NCBI RefSeq assembly: GCF_037325665.1
Contig: NC_090254.1
Coordinates: 13,858,245 to 13,922,244 of the forward strand
Reading direction: 5' to 3'
From: Littorina saxatilis
Taxonomy: Eukaryota; Mollusca; Gastropoda; Littorinimorpha; Littorinidae
DNA: 64,000 nt
Part shown: positions 22,895 through 33,341 of the stretch, piece by piece
Position numbering within the stretch: the first letter of the stretch is position 1
Layout of the letters: every line of letters begins with the position of its first letter
Notes under the pieces: generated by a model
Seen by the model: the letters and a program-made list of their open reading frames with translations, nothing else
What the model was told of the DNA's origin: nothing
Databases searched by the model: none
Made by a program: the position numbers and the translations under genes

Positions 22895-22995
22895 TGGTTT
22901 TTATTTTATTTTTACCGTGCCGTGCCAAGATGAAATCCTTTTGCAAAATTGGTGAATAAATATCTTGTATCTTGTTGTATCTTGTAAGGTCATTC
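22895..22995 (+). mobile_element. non-LTR 3-prime tail with TATCTTGT repeat
   Basis: T-rich sequence, GAATAAATATCTTGTATCTTG and further TTGTATC units: another AATAAA-plus-microsatellite retroelement end. Confidence 0.5.
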
Positions 22996-23433
22996 TTTTT
23001 TTCTTGTACACTTCAGACAACGCCTTGATTTTTCGAAAATATTTCATTCAAACTTGGCGGGCAAACAAGTACACACCCTCAGAAAGATAAATGGCTCCTG
23101 ATTCTGGCTCCAAAACGTCATTCACACGGTTTTGATTTAAGCTGTCATTATTTTGACGTTCTCCGTTGTCTTCCCTCCTAGCAATTATATATAAATAACT
23201 ACCGTTATACACTCACGTCAAACAAATGAGTATGTATATTTGACAAGATCCTAAATGTGAACCACACTATTCCAATTGATATTTGTTGGTGTTAGTCGAG
23301 AATGACAGGGCGGAATAACACATTAATTCTAAATCTGAACCTAACCAAACTCAAACATTGTTAGCATCTTTCTCCGCGAACCTTACGGAAATAAAAACGA
23401 TTTCATTTACTTCATTGCTTATGTAGCAAAAAG

Positions 23434-23486
23434 ATGGCGGTGAACCAAACGATGGACTTAGTCGTGCTGAAACAGCCTTTTCTTGT
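23434..23486 (+). CDS. candidate first coding exon
   Basis: AAAAAGATGGCGGTG gives an ATG in excellent context, then 53 nt reading MAVNQTMDLVVLKQPFL and a GTAAGT donor in phase 2. An in-frame stop lies just upstream (TAG at 23424). It looks like the first coding exon of a plus-strand gene, but I do not recognise the peptide and no phase-matched second exon was found before the transposon-filled region. AAGATGGCGG is also a common promoter-proximal (YY1-type) motif, so the ATG alone is weak evidence. Confidence 0.3.
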
Positions 23487-23624
23487 GTAAGTGACATTTT
23501 TCTTTCAGCACTGCGAACACTCACAGATTTACTTTTCTGTGCACTCCACTTCGCTCTACACTATTGTTTTTGTCGGCGGTTGCGATTTTTCTTTTGTTTT
23601 TGTTTTCCCTCAGATACTTTACTT

Positions 23625-24230
23625 TTCATAGAGGGAATAACCAGAAGTCACAAGGAGTAAACTCAGGTCCGAAGAATGTGTGAGGCAAAAATGGGATCAT
23701 TTAGACTTTAAGGAATGGAGGCACGGCCCTTATTTCGTGGAGGCTGGCATTGTCATGGAGAAGATGGGAGGTCTGGGTTTCGCAGTTTAGTCGTTAACTG
23801 CTGAACTCGTGAGTTACTTTGGGTAATAAGGTCCTGCATAGTATGTGACGGTGACAGTTCTGTTAGCAAAACAATATCGACAGCAACGAGACCTTCGTGG
23901 TCGCAAAATACAGCGAATAGCACTGTTTCTTCTTTGAAACCCTTGCTTACAAATGTAGTGCGTATCGTAATTGTGGTCCAATTGTTTTGTGTTTTCTGGC
24001 AATAATATAGAAGGAAACCAAAGTCTCATTATCAGTGACTAGATTCATCACAAGTGTGGGTCTACTTTGTTCAAAACGGTTAAGCAGATCGCGTGCAAGA
24101 GGAACTTGTTGCTTCTTCCGTTTCCCTGTTATGTCAGCTAATGAGGCATCCATTTTGCGGCCAGCTTTTGAAGCTGAAGGTCATTGTGTAGAATTCTGTG
24201 AACGGTTCTATATGGAAGTTTAAGTCCTGC
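23625..24230 (-). pseudogene. mariner-family transposase, dead
   Basis: On the minus strand, pieces in different frames follow the order of mariner transposases: a LARDLLNRFEQSRPTLVMNL segment leading into VTDNETLVSFY (normally VTGDETW, so the first catalytic aspartate region is altered), FAVFCDHEGLVAVDIV, then LHDNASLHE (second catalytic Asp) and FTPCDFWLFP (third catalytic Asp of the D34D type). Several frameshifts and at least two stops separate them, and the N-terminal DNA-binding part is missing. A fossil DNA transposon. Confidence 0.8.
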
Positions 24231-24584
24231 ACTATATACTCGTATGTACACTTTTAAATCTTAGTTCTTAAGTTTTGATACAGCAGCTACATTAACTTTG
24301 TTTGCAGAGCTGTTCGGACGTCTTGTTGGCTATTTAGAGTTGTTCCGTTTTTCCCAAGGATTGATTTCCCTTTCCAAGCTACGGGATAATGAAGGGATGA
24401 ATATGATAAATCAAATAAAAATTGTCTGGTGATAAAAATAATCACTAGAGTAGAGTGAGCTCAGCTTTGACCAGTGTGTACGCGCCAGCTAGAAGCCTTA
24501 CCTTTGTCTTTTCAATTCCTCTGTTTCTGTAAAAAGGAAATAAGGTCATTATACAGCGTGCTGATAATAGTACTTGTAAACTAG

Positions 24585-24585
<1 letters not shown>

Positions 24586-24633
<48 letters not shown>

Positions 24634-24651
24634 ACACACACACACACACAA
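24586..24651. repeat. (CA)n microsatellite
   Basis: CA repeat with AAACAGA interruption. Confidence 0.95.
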
Positions 24652-24679
24652 GGGGCGATTCATGAGTGTTCATTATTAT

Positions 24680-24775
24680 TATTATCACAGTGCGCCTAGA
24701 GATGTATAGATGTAGCGGTGAGTTCGATTATCATTTTTGAGATTTGCTCTATAAATCTCTTAGCGCACTGTGATA
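24680..24775. repeat. inverted pair of short GCGCACTGTGATA tails
   Basis: TATCACAGTGCGCCTAGAGAT at the left is mirrored by ATCTCTTAGCGCACTGTGATA at the right across about 90 bp. The ATTATTATTATC on the outer left side resembles a retroelement tail. Either a tiny hairpin MITE or two opposed tail insertions. Confidence 0.5.
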
Positions 24776-26479
24776 GTTTCAATAACCATATTGTCAGTAC
24801 CGCAAGAGAAAAAACAAGATTTACAACGCACATTTTGCTACGCGCACTTGGATAGACATAACAGTGTGGCCAGGTCGTGTTGCATCTACTTGTGTGTGTG
24901 CTGTCTCAAGTTTGTCGTGCTTTCTGTCACACACAAACTCTTGTTTTAATTTCTGTTGGTAAATTCCAGTGTAGCATTAAAGGCACAGTAAGCCTCCTGT
25001 AAACCATCACAGATACTGTTAGGCTTTTACATACAGTACAAACACCCTTTCATTTAAACACTCACCGCTTGAGATCATCCCAGGTGCCCTCCGTAAAGAG
25101 CGAGCAATGTTCAAAGAATTTATTTTTGCGTGGTTTATCTTACCCCTGAGCCATCGTGAACCCATGTGATCCAGTTTCCCTTTTTCACAATGTTGTCAGT
25201 TTGTAATTCGCTGTGAGCTTATCTGCAATAGCACGTTATTATGTACCTCTGACTATGCACGAAACAAACGGCTGTGGTTCACAAGAACTCTAGCGATGGC
25301 TTTTGACTGTTCAGAGGAACTGGCGATAGACATAAACCGTCGTCTGCTACGAGAACCACGACCTTGTGTGACCCTGCTTCCGGACTTTTCTTTTTTCAAA
25401 CTTTCAACACTTCGAATTGTACTGAACTTGTCTTGATGAAAATGGAATTCTTTTATGATTTAAGAATGTTTGTGTAACAAGCTGTCAATTTATTATTGAG
25501 ATTTTAAAAGTTAGGTCTAGCGCCAAAACGCACCACGGTCCGATTGTGTGAGGATCGAGACAATCCGCAAAATTAATTCTTTGAAAATGGCTCGCTCTTT
25601 ACGTAGGGCACCTAGGATGTTCCCGTTCGGTGAGCGTTCAAATGGAAGGGTGTTTGTACTGTGTGTAAAAGCCTGACAGTATCTGTGATGGTTTACGGGA
25701 GGCCTACTGTGCCTTTAATCTAAAACAGTGTCTTTCATAGAGACCTCATTTAAACTCGAAGAAATGACTGTGAGCTTAGTTGTTTGCGACTCGAAACCTT
25801 CGCTCTTCGACCGACTGACTGTGCAGAGTGACACCTCCTGATTCGACTCCCGGGCCTGTTCGAGTGTTTTTACAATAAAATTAATGTAGTATGTGTCTCG
25901 TATTGTATGTACACTCATTGGGGATTCTGGTACTAAATATGGACGGTAATAATGCCCTGAACCCTACACGTATTATATCCCCATCGTTTTTTCCTTCACA
26001 TTTGCCCAACATGTTAATTTGCTGAGCGTTTGAAAGCGGGTTTTATGTCGTCTGCTAGGGCGATCGAACCAGTCTCATTTCCAAAAGTAAATTTGTCGTG
26101 TTGCATCTGAACTCATGAGGGAGGCTGGCAGTAAGTGTATCACATGGTAACAACATTCTGAACCCTACACGTTTTCGATTCCGATAGTTGTTGCTTTGAA
26201 ATAATAATGCGAAAACCATTAATTTACTGAGCTGATGCAGTCGCATTCCCGTGTCGTCTGCTACGTATGACAGAGTCGATCGAATCAATCGACTTCTAAA
26301 TGTTGATCTGGCTGGTACTTTATTGGAATAACATTTGTGTGTTCTGTTGGCCGCTGGGAATTTTAAGCTAAATCATCATTATGTTAATGTGGAGATGATG
26401 AGCTGCATGTCACTTAAAATGAAGGATTAGAAGAACCTTCTCAGGTGAAAAGAAGGTACAGCCTGACCCAGTCACTGTG
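24755..26479 (+). mobile_element. duplicated element, copy A (5-prime part, interrupted)
   Basis: About 1 kb of this stretch (excluding the MITE at 24,981-25,714) is a diverged match to the reverse complement of 54,885-56,020. It continues on the other side of the LTR retrotransposon at 34,903-35,045. Internally a ~200-bp unit (GAACCCTACACG ... GTCGTCTGCTA..CGATCGAA) is repeated twice. No coding region. The class is unknown. Confidence 0.75.
24981..25714. mobile_element. 734-bp MITE with TTAA target duplication
   Basis: Terminal inverted repeats of about 165 bp begin AGGCACAGTAAGCCTCC; TTAA flanks both sides (24977-24980, 25715-25718). The inverted copy of the host sequence at 55.81 kb holds a single GTTAAGC at the same point, giving a natural empty site. 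TTAA specificity is that of piggyBac/Kolobok-type transposases; the ends do not show which. The right half of another copy lies at 57,065-57,395. Confidence 0.9.
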
Positions 26480-28039
26480 TGTCACGGTCGGGTGACAGAG
26501 ACCAAGAAAGCGTTACTCAGTGGAGTGCCTGTTCTTGGTCGGTTATGATAGAAAGCGCCTGTGCGTGATATTGGACACAGCAGAGTTTGCTGACAGTGCT
26601 CTACGAGCACGGATGTTTTGAAACGCACGAGCTTCACAGTGCGGGTTTCTGCTATCATAGGGCTGACGGTTTTTCGCTGACAGCGAACACGGGATTTTCA
26701 GGGATTGAGTTTCTCGTGTCTTTTTTCTGCTTGGGGAGGCAAAATTGTGTATAGCTGGACTGGTTTTGTGACAAGGTCAGTCACGTGTATTTTGGCTAGG
26801 CTGTCTGACAGAGACACGAGTACGGGGCACTTGACACCCAGCGGCAGAAGGGGAAGGATCTAATACAGTTTCTAGAGTATGATGGTTTTTCACCGAATAT
26901 TATATTCGGCACTCTAGGGGAACTTCCACTGCCACATGTTTTGCTGAGGACAAGTCGTCAACATTCCTTCGTCGGCGATGGCTTTCGCATAAGGATTCGA
27001 CAAGGGATTCTGGACGTTTTTGGTCACTGTTGACGAACAGAGACTGTTCCAGGGAGGAGGCGGACTTTGCTTCCATTGAGAGTACAATCATAGGCTTTTG
27101 AGGTAATAAATCATTATTTAACGCTGTTGATGAGTCTGTGTTTGTGGAATGAAATACTCTCTGTTGTTCTTTCCAGGTTAGCGCATAATTTACTCTCTGT
27201 GACGCTAAAATACTAATCTGTATATGGTTTTTGCAGATAGGGAGAGAAGGACGGAAAATGGCTGTTTTGTTGTTGTAAAAAGTCCGTTTTGTGCAGGCCC
27301 ACGTGCTCGATGAGATATTTAAAGATGACATGTTTTAAGGTGGTGGGTGAGGGGTAGCTGACATGTTTAGTGCACCGATGCTTTCTGTTTGCAGCCTTCG
27401 TTCGTTCGTTCGATCCGATTCGTTCGTTTCGAGTTCCTGTAACATCTGCACGGCTGACTTTGGCGGGACCTGTTGAAGCTACGCTAACCAGGAGACCGGC
27501 TAACCAGGAGACCGGCTAACCAGCGGACCGGCTAACCAGCGAACCGGCTAACCAGCGGACCGGCTAACCAGCGAACCGACTAACCAGCATACCGGCTAAG
27601 CAGCAGCAGCAGAGATAAAGCTAAGTGCACCATGTCGTACGCACCCCGTTGACCACCGTTGTCTTTTCGTATCTATGATTTCATTGGAGTAGTGACAACG
27701 TGGGGTGTGTGACACCTGCACGAACTAGAGCTTTTCGAACAGAACATTCTCATTTGACTGTATTTACACGGGTTCAGCGTGTTACTATAATTTTCTACAT
27801 ACTACTGGCATTTTGTCAGTGAACACTGGTTTTTTACGTGTTGAGAACGTAAAAGGAACATATTTTGAGTGAAGGCTCGAGGGAGGTGGAGAGTTTATAC
27901 ATAAACAGGCGTCTGAAACTTATACTTTTGTTGACTCTATTTAATTGTATGCCTGCGAGAGTGGATCGTGGTGTGGTTAGTTAATTAGTAGTAATTAACC
28001 GGTTCATAATCACCTTGAGTGATATATTGAAACGTGACA
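26480..28039 (+). repeat. left LTR of the Gmr1-like element
   Basis: 1,560 bp, TGTCACGG ... CGTGACA. Contains a TTCGTTCG run, a 7-copy 16-bp minisatellite (GCTAACCAGCGGACCG type, about 27483-27594), CAGCAGCAGCAG, and a 143-codon open frame on the antisense strand (26900-27331) of unknown meaning. Presumably holds the promoter and polyadenylation signals, not resolved here. Confidence 0.97.
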
Positions 28040-28041
28040 CA

Positions 28042-28059
28042 TGGGGGCCAAGCCGGGAT
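28042..28059 (+). other. primer binding site of the LTR element
   Basis: TGGGGGCCAAGCCGGGAT, two bases inside the LTR. It starts TGG as required to pair with a tRNA CCA end. The first seven and last six bases equal the tRNA-Pro site of murine leukaemia virus, the middle differs, so the primer tRNA is not certain. Confidence 0.75.
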
Positions 28060-28499
28060 TTACTCAGTTAATTTCCAACTGATAAAGACCCACCAATTAA
28101 GGATAACTAAGAGCAGATAATCTCGTCAGTGCTCGACTTATTTTCTGCTTGGTGCTACCCTTTTTTGTATAGTTTTGATCATATACCACACCTTAAGCGA
28201 TTCACATCTTGCAGGAAATGTAAATTGTAATTTGTGAGTTATTGTATGCGCTAACTGTGATTACTACCCTTTCCTTTGTTTGTGAATCTTTGTTGTTGTA
28301 CGTTCAGAGTTTTCCGTTGCAGAGAGCTGAGCGGGGTTAGCGGATTTGTTATTCGTTTTACTCAGTTTTCTCTACATTGTTGTTTCGCATTCTGTAACAG
28401 GTTACATTTCTACCGTCTTGTTTTACTTGGATTTTTCTCCATATTTTGACTTTGTTGGAATTTTGGGGGGGAAGGGTCCGAGGACTTCTGTCCTAACCA

Positions 28500-28606
28500 A
28501 GGCTGTGGGAAACGCTTTGTTTCACCGCAAAAAGCAGCCGATAAAGTAGGCCACGGCTGTGGGAAACACTTTGTTTCACCGCAAAAAGCAGCCATAAAGT
28601 AGGCTA
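28500..28606 (+). repeat. duplicated ~55-bp unit in the element leader
   Basis: GGCTGTGGGAAAC.CTTTGTTT with CACCGCAAAAAGCAGCC occurs twice in tandem upstream of the gag-pol frame. Confidence 0.85.
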
Positions 28607-28748
28607 CGCGTTTTGTTCTACACCGTTTGGATTTTTCTTCTGCATTTTCCGGTTGCTGGATTTTTGTATCCACCGCTTTCGTCACCGCGTATTCTAGCTA
28701 GAGCTGCGTTAGACTTACTTTGGTAATAAAGCTTTGCTAAAACTAACC

Positions 28749-31700
28749 ATGGCTACAGGGGGATCTCCTACGAAGAGATTAACTTTTGAGACTCCTGGTA
28801 GCGAGGAACAGACAGAGCGAGACGCACGCGTTAGAGCGCGTAGTTTGCTTAAGCGCAAGGAGTTAGAACGTAAGGAAGACATAGAGCGACAGACGAGAAA
28901 AGAAGAGCTTGACAGACAAGAGCGACAGGCCGAACGCGAGAGACAGGAACGACAAGACGAACGTGACAGACAAGAACGGAAAGAGAAAGATGAACGAGAC
29001 AGACAAGAAAAAGAACGACAGGCCGAACGACAGGCCGAACGTGACAGACAGGATAAGAAAGACGAGCTTGACAGACAAGAACGACAGGCCGAACGAGACA
29101 GACAAGAACGGAAAGAGAAAGAACAGGCTGAACTTGAGAGACAAGAACGACAGGCCGAACGAGACAGACAAGAACGGAAAGAGAAAGAACAGGCTGAACT
29201 TGAGAGACAGGAACGACAGGCCGAACGTGACAGACAGGACAAACAGGCGGATCGCGAACACCAGCTAGAACTAGCTAGGCTACAGGCCGAGAAGGGTACG
29301 CTTACTCAGGCTAGCGCGCCGACGTTTGTTGCCGACCGTACGAGACTGCCGACGTTCGACGATGACAAGGACGAGCTCGACGACTTTTTACGCCGGTTTG
29401 AGCGCATTGCATCGGACCAGAAGTGGGAAGAGGCCACGTGGGCTAGCCGCCTTAGCACCTGCTTAAAAGGACGCGCATTGCAGCTCTACAACGCTTTGGA
29501 TGACGACGAGGCGAGAAACTATCAGGCACTAAAGAAGGCGTTACTCCAGCGCTTCAACCTGACTGCGGAAGCCTACAGACGACGTCTGCGTAACAGCAAG
29601 AGACTGAGCGGCGAGCTGAGTCATCAGTTTGTGGCACGCCTTAATCTCTACCTGCGGCGCTGGGTGGAGATGGCCGAAAAGGACTGGACCGTCGACGACC
29701 TTGCCGACCTCATTGTCATGGAGCAACTGATGTCCAGCCTGCGACCTGAGGTGGTGACCTTTGTGCAGGAACACCAGCCTAAGACTACTCAGGAAGCAGC
29801 CGACTGGATCAGAGTACACGAGGACGCCCAGGCGATCTCCGGAAAATCCTCAGGCTCACGGCCAGGAAAATCAGGGAATTCGGGTTCTTCAGGACCCAAG
29901 GACGGGAAGGACGATCAGGGACACAAGGGATCGAGTTCCAGATCTGACATCCAGTGTTACTACTGCAACAAGCGGGGCCACGTGAAGAAGGACTGCCACA
30001 GGAGACAGGCTGACCAGAAGGGCGTTCACTTCGTTGGCAGTGAGGAGTTCAGGGACGTCACGAGCTCATGCACCATCCCACAACTCTGCGTTCCGTGCTC
30101 CAGGAAACATTTCCAGCCCCACTGCAACGTGTACGTTAACGGAGTGAAGGGCGAAGGTCTGCGGGACACAGGGGCAGACATGATAGTGGTTCGGGCGAGT
30201 CTAGTTCCAGCCATGGCCTACACAGGAGACAGCATCAGGGTGAGAATGGCCGAGGCATCTCACGCTTACGACTTGAACACGGCAGTGATCAAGGTCGTAA
30301 CACCGTTGTTCACGGGGACCATTGTGGCCGTCGTCATGGACGATCCTCCATGCGACCTGCTCATTGGAAACCGGGTTCAGTTTGTGGACGGCGTCACCAG
30401 GGAGGTTCCCGTTTATCGGTCTCCCGACGTCATTTCAGTGCTCACGCGGGCACAGGCGGAGCGAGAGGACAAACCTCTCAAACCCCTACCTGCTGCACGA
30501 GCTGCCCTGGGGAACGTGACCCCCGCGCTTCTCGCGAAGGCTCAGGATTCTGACCCGACCTTAGCTACTCCTCGGGAGCACGCGAAGTCGGGGAAGGTGA
30601 AGCTGAGCGGGAAGCATGGGAGGTCAAGGTTCCTCAGGGACAAGAAGTTGCTCTACCGTGAGTTCAGCAACAAGGAAGGTGCATTCAAACAGGTTGTCGT
30701 GCCTCGCGAGTTTCGCGAGGGTGTCATGGCAACGGCACACGACTCGATTCTGGGAGGTCATCTTGGCACCAAGAAGACCACGGATCGTGTCTGGCGCCAC
30801 TTTTACTGGCCAGGCATCTGCACGGATGTCCGACGTTTCTGTGCGTCCTGCGATAAGTGCCAGAAGGTGGTTGCCAAAGGAAGGGTGAGGAAGGTCCCCT
30901 TAGAGAAGATGCCGCTCATCGACGAACCCTTTCGTCGGGTGGCAGTGGACATCATCGGGCCCATCTTGCCTGCGTCTGAGGACGGAAACAGATACATTTT
31001 GACCATGGTGGACTACGCTACTCGATACCCAGAGGCGATCCCTCTGAAATCGATTGAAGCCACGCGAGTAGCTGAGGCTCTGGTTACTATGTGGTCCCGG
31101 CTGGGAATTCCATCAGAGGTACTCACCGACAGAGGCACGCAGTTCACGGGAGGAGTGATGGCGGAGGCAGCACGACTGCTATCACTGGAGCAGCACTTCA
31201 CCACTCCTTACCATGCTCAGTGCAACGGACTGGTGGAAAGGTTCAATGGCACCTTGAAGACCATGCTGAGGAAACTAGCTCAGGAGAAACCACGCACGTG
31301 GGACAGGTACATCCCAGCATTGCTTTTTGCATACCGCGAGGTTCCTCAGGAGAGCTTGGGCTTTTCCCCATTCGAGCTGTTGTACGGCAGACAGGTACGC
31401 GGTCCCATGGCTATCCTGCGTCAGGCTTGGACAGACAAAGAAGCTGACGAGGAGGTGCAGACGACGGCGACCTACATCGTAGAACTCAGGAACAGGATTG
31501 AAGAGACCTGCAAATTGGCTCAAGAGAACCTGGGAAGAGCAGCACAGCGTTACGCGCGAGGATTCGACCGCAAGGCACGGCCGCGCAGCTTCAAGATTGG
31601 AGAACGGGTGTTGCTACTTCTACCTGTCAAACACAACAAGCTACAACTGCAGTGGCAAGGACCTTTTGAGGTGACAGCGAAAGTGGGCCAGAACGACTAC

Positions 31701-33329
31701 AGGATCGTCATGAACGGGAAAGCACGCCTGTACCACGCCAACCTGCTGCGCGCCTACATAGAGAGGACTGCCTACGGGGAAAAGGACAAAGTGACAGAAG
31801 CAGTTGCTGTCGTGATGGACGAGACAACGGGAGAACAGGGAGGAGGACGTGTACCAGTTTGTCCGCTGGAGGCTAGTGAGGATCACACAGACGTGCACAT
31901 CTCACCTGATCTTGGGGACGACCAGCAGGCGGACTTGCAAGAGATCCTGAAGGATGCAGCACGGGTCCTTACAGACATACCACTTCAGACGCATCTAGAG
32001 GAGTTTACCTTCGACTTGCTGGAGAAGCAGCCAGTGAGGACGAAGCAGTATCCCATGCCTCATGCCCAGAAGGAGGTGGTCAGGAAGGAAATCGCCGACA
32101 TGACGAAGTTGGGCGTCATCGAGCCAGCGAACTCTCCCTACAGTTCACCAATTGTGCTTGTGAAGAAGAAGGATGGACGCGTCAGGTTCTGTGTCGACTA
32201 CCGGAAGCTGAACAAGATTACGGCGTTTGACGCGGAACCCATGCCTGATGTGGACTACCTCTTCAGTCACTTGGCCAAGGCCAAGTACTTTTCCAAACTG
32301 GACCTCACCAAGGGGTACTGGCAAATCCCAGTTGCCGAGGAAGATCGCCCAAAGACTGCATTTACCACTCCATTCGGCCAGTTCCAGTGGACAGTCATGC
32401 CTTTTGGTCTACAGAATGCAGGTGCCGTCTTCACTCGCATGATGAGGAAACTTTTGGAACCTTTGAAGCGCGAGGACATCAGCAGTTTCATCGACGATGT
32501 GCTGATCGCGACAGAGACATGGACTGAACATCTCGACGCCCTGCGCGACGTGTTCGGAAGGTTGAAGGACGGAAATCTGGGAGCTAAACCGTCCAAGTGC
32601 TACTTGGGATTTCGGGAATTGTCTTTCCTGGGTCATGTTGTCGGCGAGGGATTGCTCGTTCCAGAGGACGACAAGATCCAGAAGATTCGGGAGGCGGAGC
32701 CACCGCGCACGAAGAAAGAAGTCAGGTCTTTCCTGGGCCTAGCCAGCTTCTACAGACGCTTCATCCCGCACTTTGCCGAAATCGCACTACCACTGACCAA
32801 CCTTACCAAGAAACTACAACCGACCGTTGTAGTGTGGACTGAGGAATGCAGCTCCGCATTCAACACCCTGAAGAGGCGACTCACCAGTCAGCCTATTCTC
32901 CGACTACCAGACCTGAACAAGGACTTCGTGCTGAGGACAGACGCTTCAGGGAAGGGACTTGGGGCAGTGTTGCTTCAGGAGACAGAGGGGTTTTTGCACC
33001 CTGTTTGCTTCGCCAGCCGTAAGCTGACCTCGGCCGAGGCAGCGTATGCAACGGTTGAACGCGAGTGTCTCGCCATTGTCTGGGGCATCCAGAAGTTCGA
33101 AGCGTACCTGTACGGACGACCTTTCTGTCTGGAGACGGACCATCAACCTCTGCAATATCTTCAGGTTGCAAGGTTGGCAAACGCCAGACTTATGCGCTGG
33201 GCGTTGATTCTCCAACCGTACCAATTCACGGTACGCGTCATTCCGGGCGCCAACAATGTTGGAGCTGACTTTCTCTCTCGGGCTGTAGAGGAGAACATGA
33301 CTGTGAGCGAAACCGAGGTTTCGTCTTGA
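28749..33329 (+). CDS. gag-pol polyprotein of the Gmr1-like element
   Basis: Single frame of 1,526 codons from the ATG in ACCATGG at 28749 to TGA. Domains in order with approximate residues: a very charged Arg/Glu/Gln/Asp coiled-coil region with internal repeats (20-180); a gag-type helical domain (195-360); a CCHC zinc knuckle (CYYCNKRGHVKKDC, near 402); an aspartic protease with DTGAD (near 473); the H2C2 zinc finger of integrase (668-705); the integrase core with its D, D, E residues near 734, 793 and 828, and a GPF-type C-terminal module (GPFEV); then reverse transcriptase (about 1090-1280, FIDD at its active site) and RNase H (LRTDAS near 1394, TDHQPL near 1463). It copies RNA into DNA in a cytoplasmic particle and integrates it. 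No chromodomain is seen. gag and pol share one frame with no visible recoding site. Confidence 0.95.
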   Translation: MATGGSPTKRLTFETPGSEEQTERDARVRARSLLKRKELERKEDIERQTRKEELDRQERQAERERQERQDERDRQERKEKDERDRQEKERQAERQAERDRQDKKDELDRQERQAERDRQERKEKEQAELERQERQAERDRQERKEKEQAELERQERQAERDRQDKQADREHQLELARLQAEKGTLTQASAPTFVADRTRLPTFDDDKDELDDFLRRFERIASDQKWEEATWASRLSTCLKGRALQLYNALDDDEARNYQALKKALLQRFNLTAEAYRRRLRNSKRLSGELSHQFVARLNLYLRRWVEMAEKDWTVDDLADLIVMEQLMSSLRPEVVTFVQEHQPKTTQEAADWIRVHEDAQAISGKSSGSRPGKSGNSGSSGPKDGKDDQGHKGSSSRSDIQCYYCNKRGHVKKDCHRRQADQKGVHFVGSEEFRDVTSSCTIPQLCVPCSRKHFQPHCNVYVNGVKGEGLRDTGADMIVVRASLVPAMAYTGDSIRVRMAEASHAYDLNTAVIKVVTPLFTGTIVAVVMDDPPCDLLIGNRVQFVDGVTREVPVYRSPDVISVLTRAQAEREDKPLKPLPAARAALGNVTPALLAKAQDSDPTLATPREHAKSGKVKLSGKHGRSRFLRDKKLLYREFSNKEGAFKQVVVPREFREGVMATAHDSILGGHLGTKKTTDRVWRHFYWPGICTDVRRFCASCDKCQKVVAKGRVRKVPLEKMPLIDEPFRRVAVDIIGPILPASEDGNRYILTMVDYATRYPEAIPLKSIEATRVAEALVTMWSRLGIPSEVLTDRGTQFTGGVMAEAARLLSLEQHFTTPYHAQCNGLVERFNGTLKTMLRKLAQEKPRTWDRYIPALLFAYREVPQESLGFSPFELLYGRQVRGPMAILRQAWTDKEADEEVQTTATYIVELRNRIEETCKLAQENLGRAAQRYARGFDRKARPRSFKIGERVLLLLPVKHNKLQLQWQGPFEVTAKVGQNDYRIVMNGKARLYHANLLRAYIERTAYGEKDKVTEAVAVVMDETTGEQGGGRVPVCPLEASEDHTDVHISPDLGDDQQADLQEILKDAARVLTDIPLQTHLEEFTFDLLEKQPVRTKQYPMPHAQKEVVRKEIADMTKLGVIEPANSPYSSPIVLVKKKDGRVRFCVDYRKLNKITAFDAEPMPDVDYLFSHLAKAKYFSKLDLTKGYWQIPVAEEDRPKTAFTTPFGQFQWTVMPFGLQNAGAVFTRMMRKLLEPLKREDISSFIDDVLIATETWTEHLDALRDVFGRLKDGNLGAKPSKCYLGFRELSFLGHVVGEGLLVPEDDKIQKIREAEPPRTKKEVRSFLGLASFYRRFIPHFAEIALPLTNLTKKLQPTVVVWTEECSSAFNTLKRRLTSQPILRLPDLNKDFVLRTDASGKGLGAVLLQETEGFLHPVCFASRKLTSAEAAYATVERECLAIVWGIQKFEAYLYGRPFCLETDHQPLQYLQVARLANARLMRWALILQPYQFTVRVIPGANNVGADFLSRAVEENMTVSETEVSS

Positions 33330-33341
33330 AGAGGGGAGGTG
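33330..33341 (+). other. polypurine tract of the LTR element
   Basis: AGAGGGGAGGTG lies directly between the gag-pol stop codon and the right LTR, the position of the plus-strand primer. Confidence 0.85.

Noticed and set aside
26900-27331. 143-codon antisense open frame inside the LTR as a gene
   Set aside because: It lies wholly within an LTR and shows no recognisable domain; kept only as a property of the LTR.
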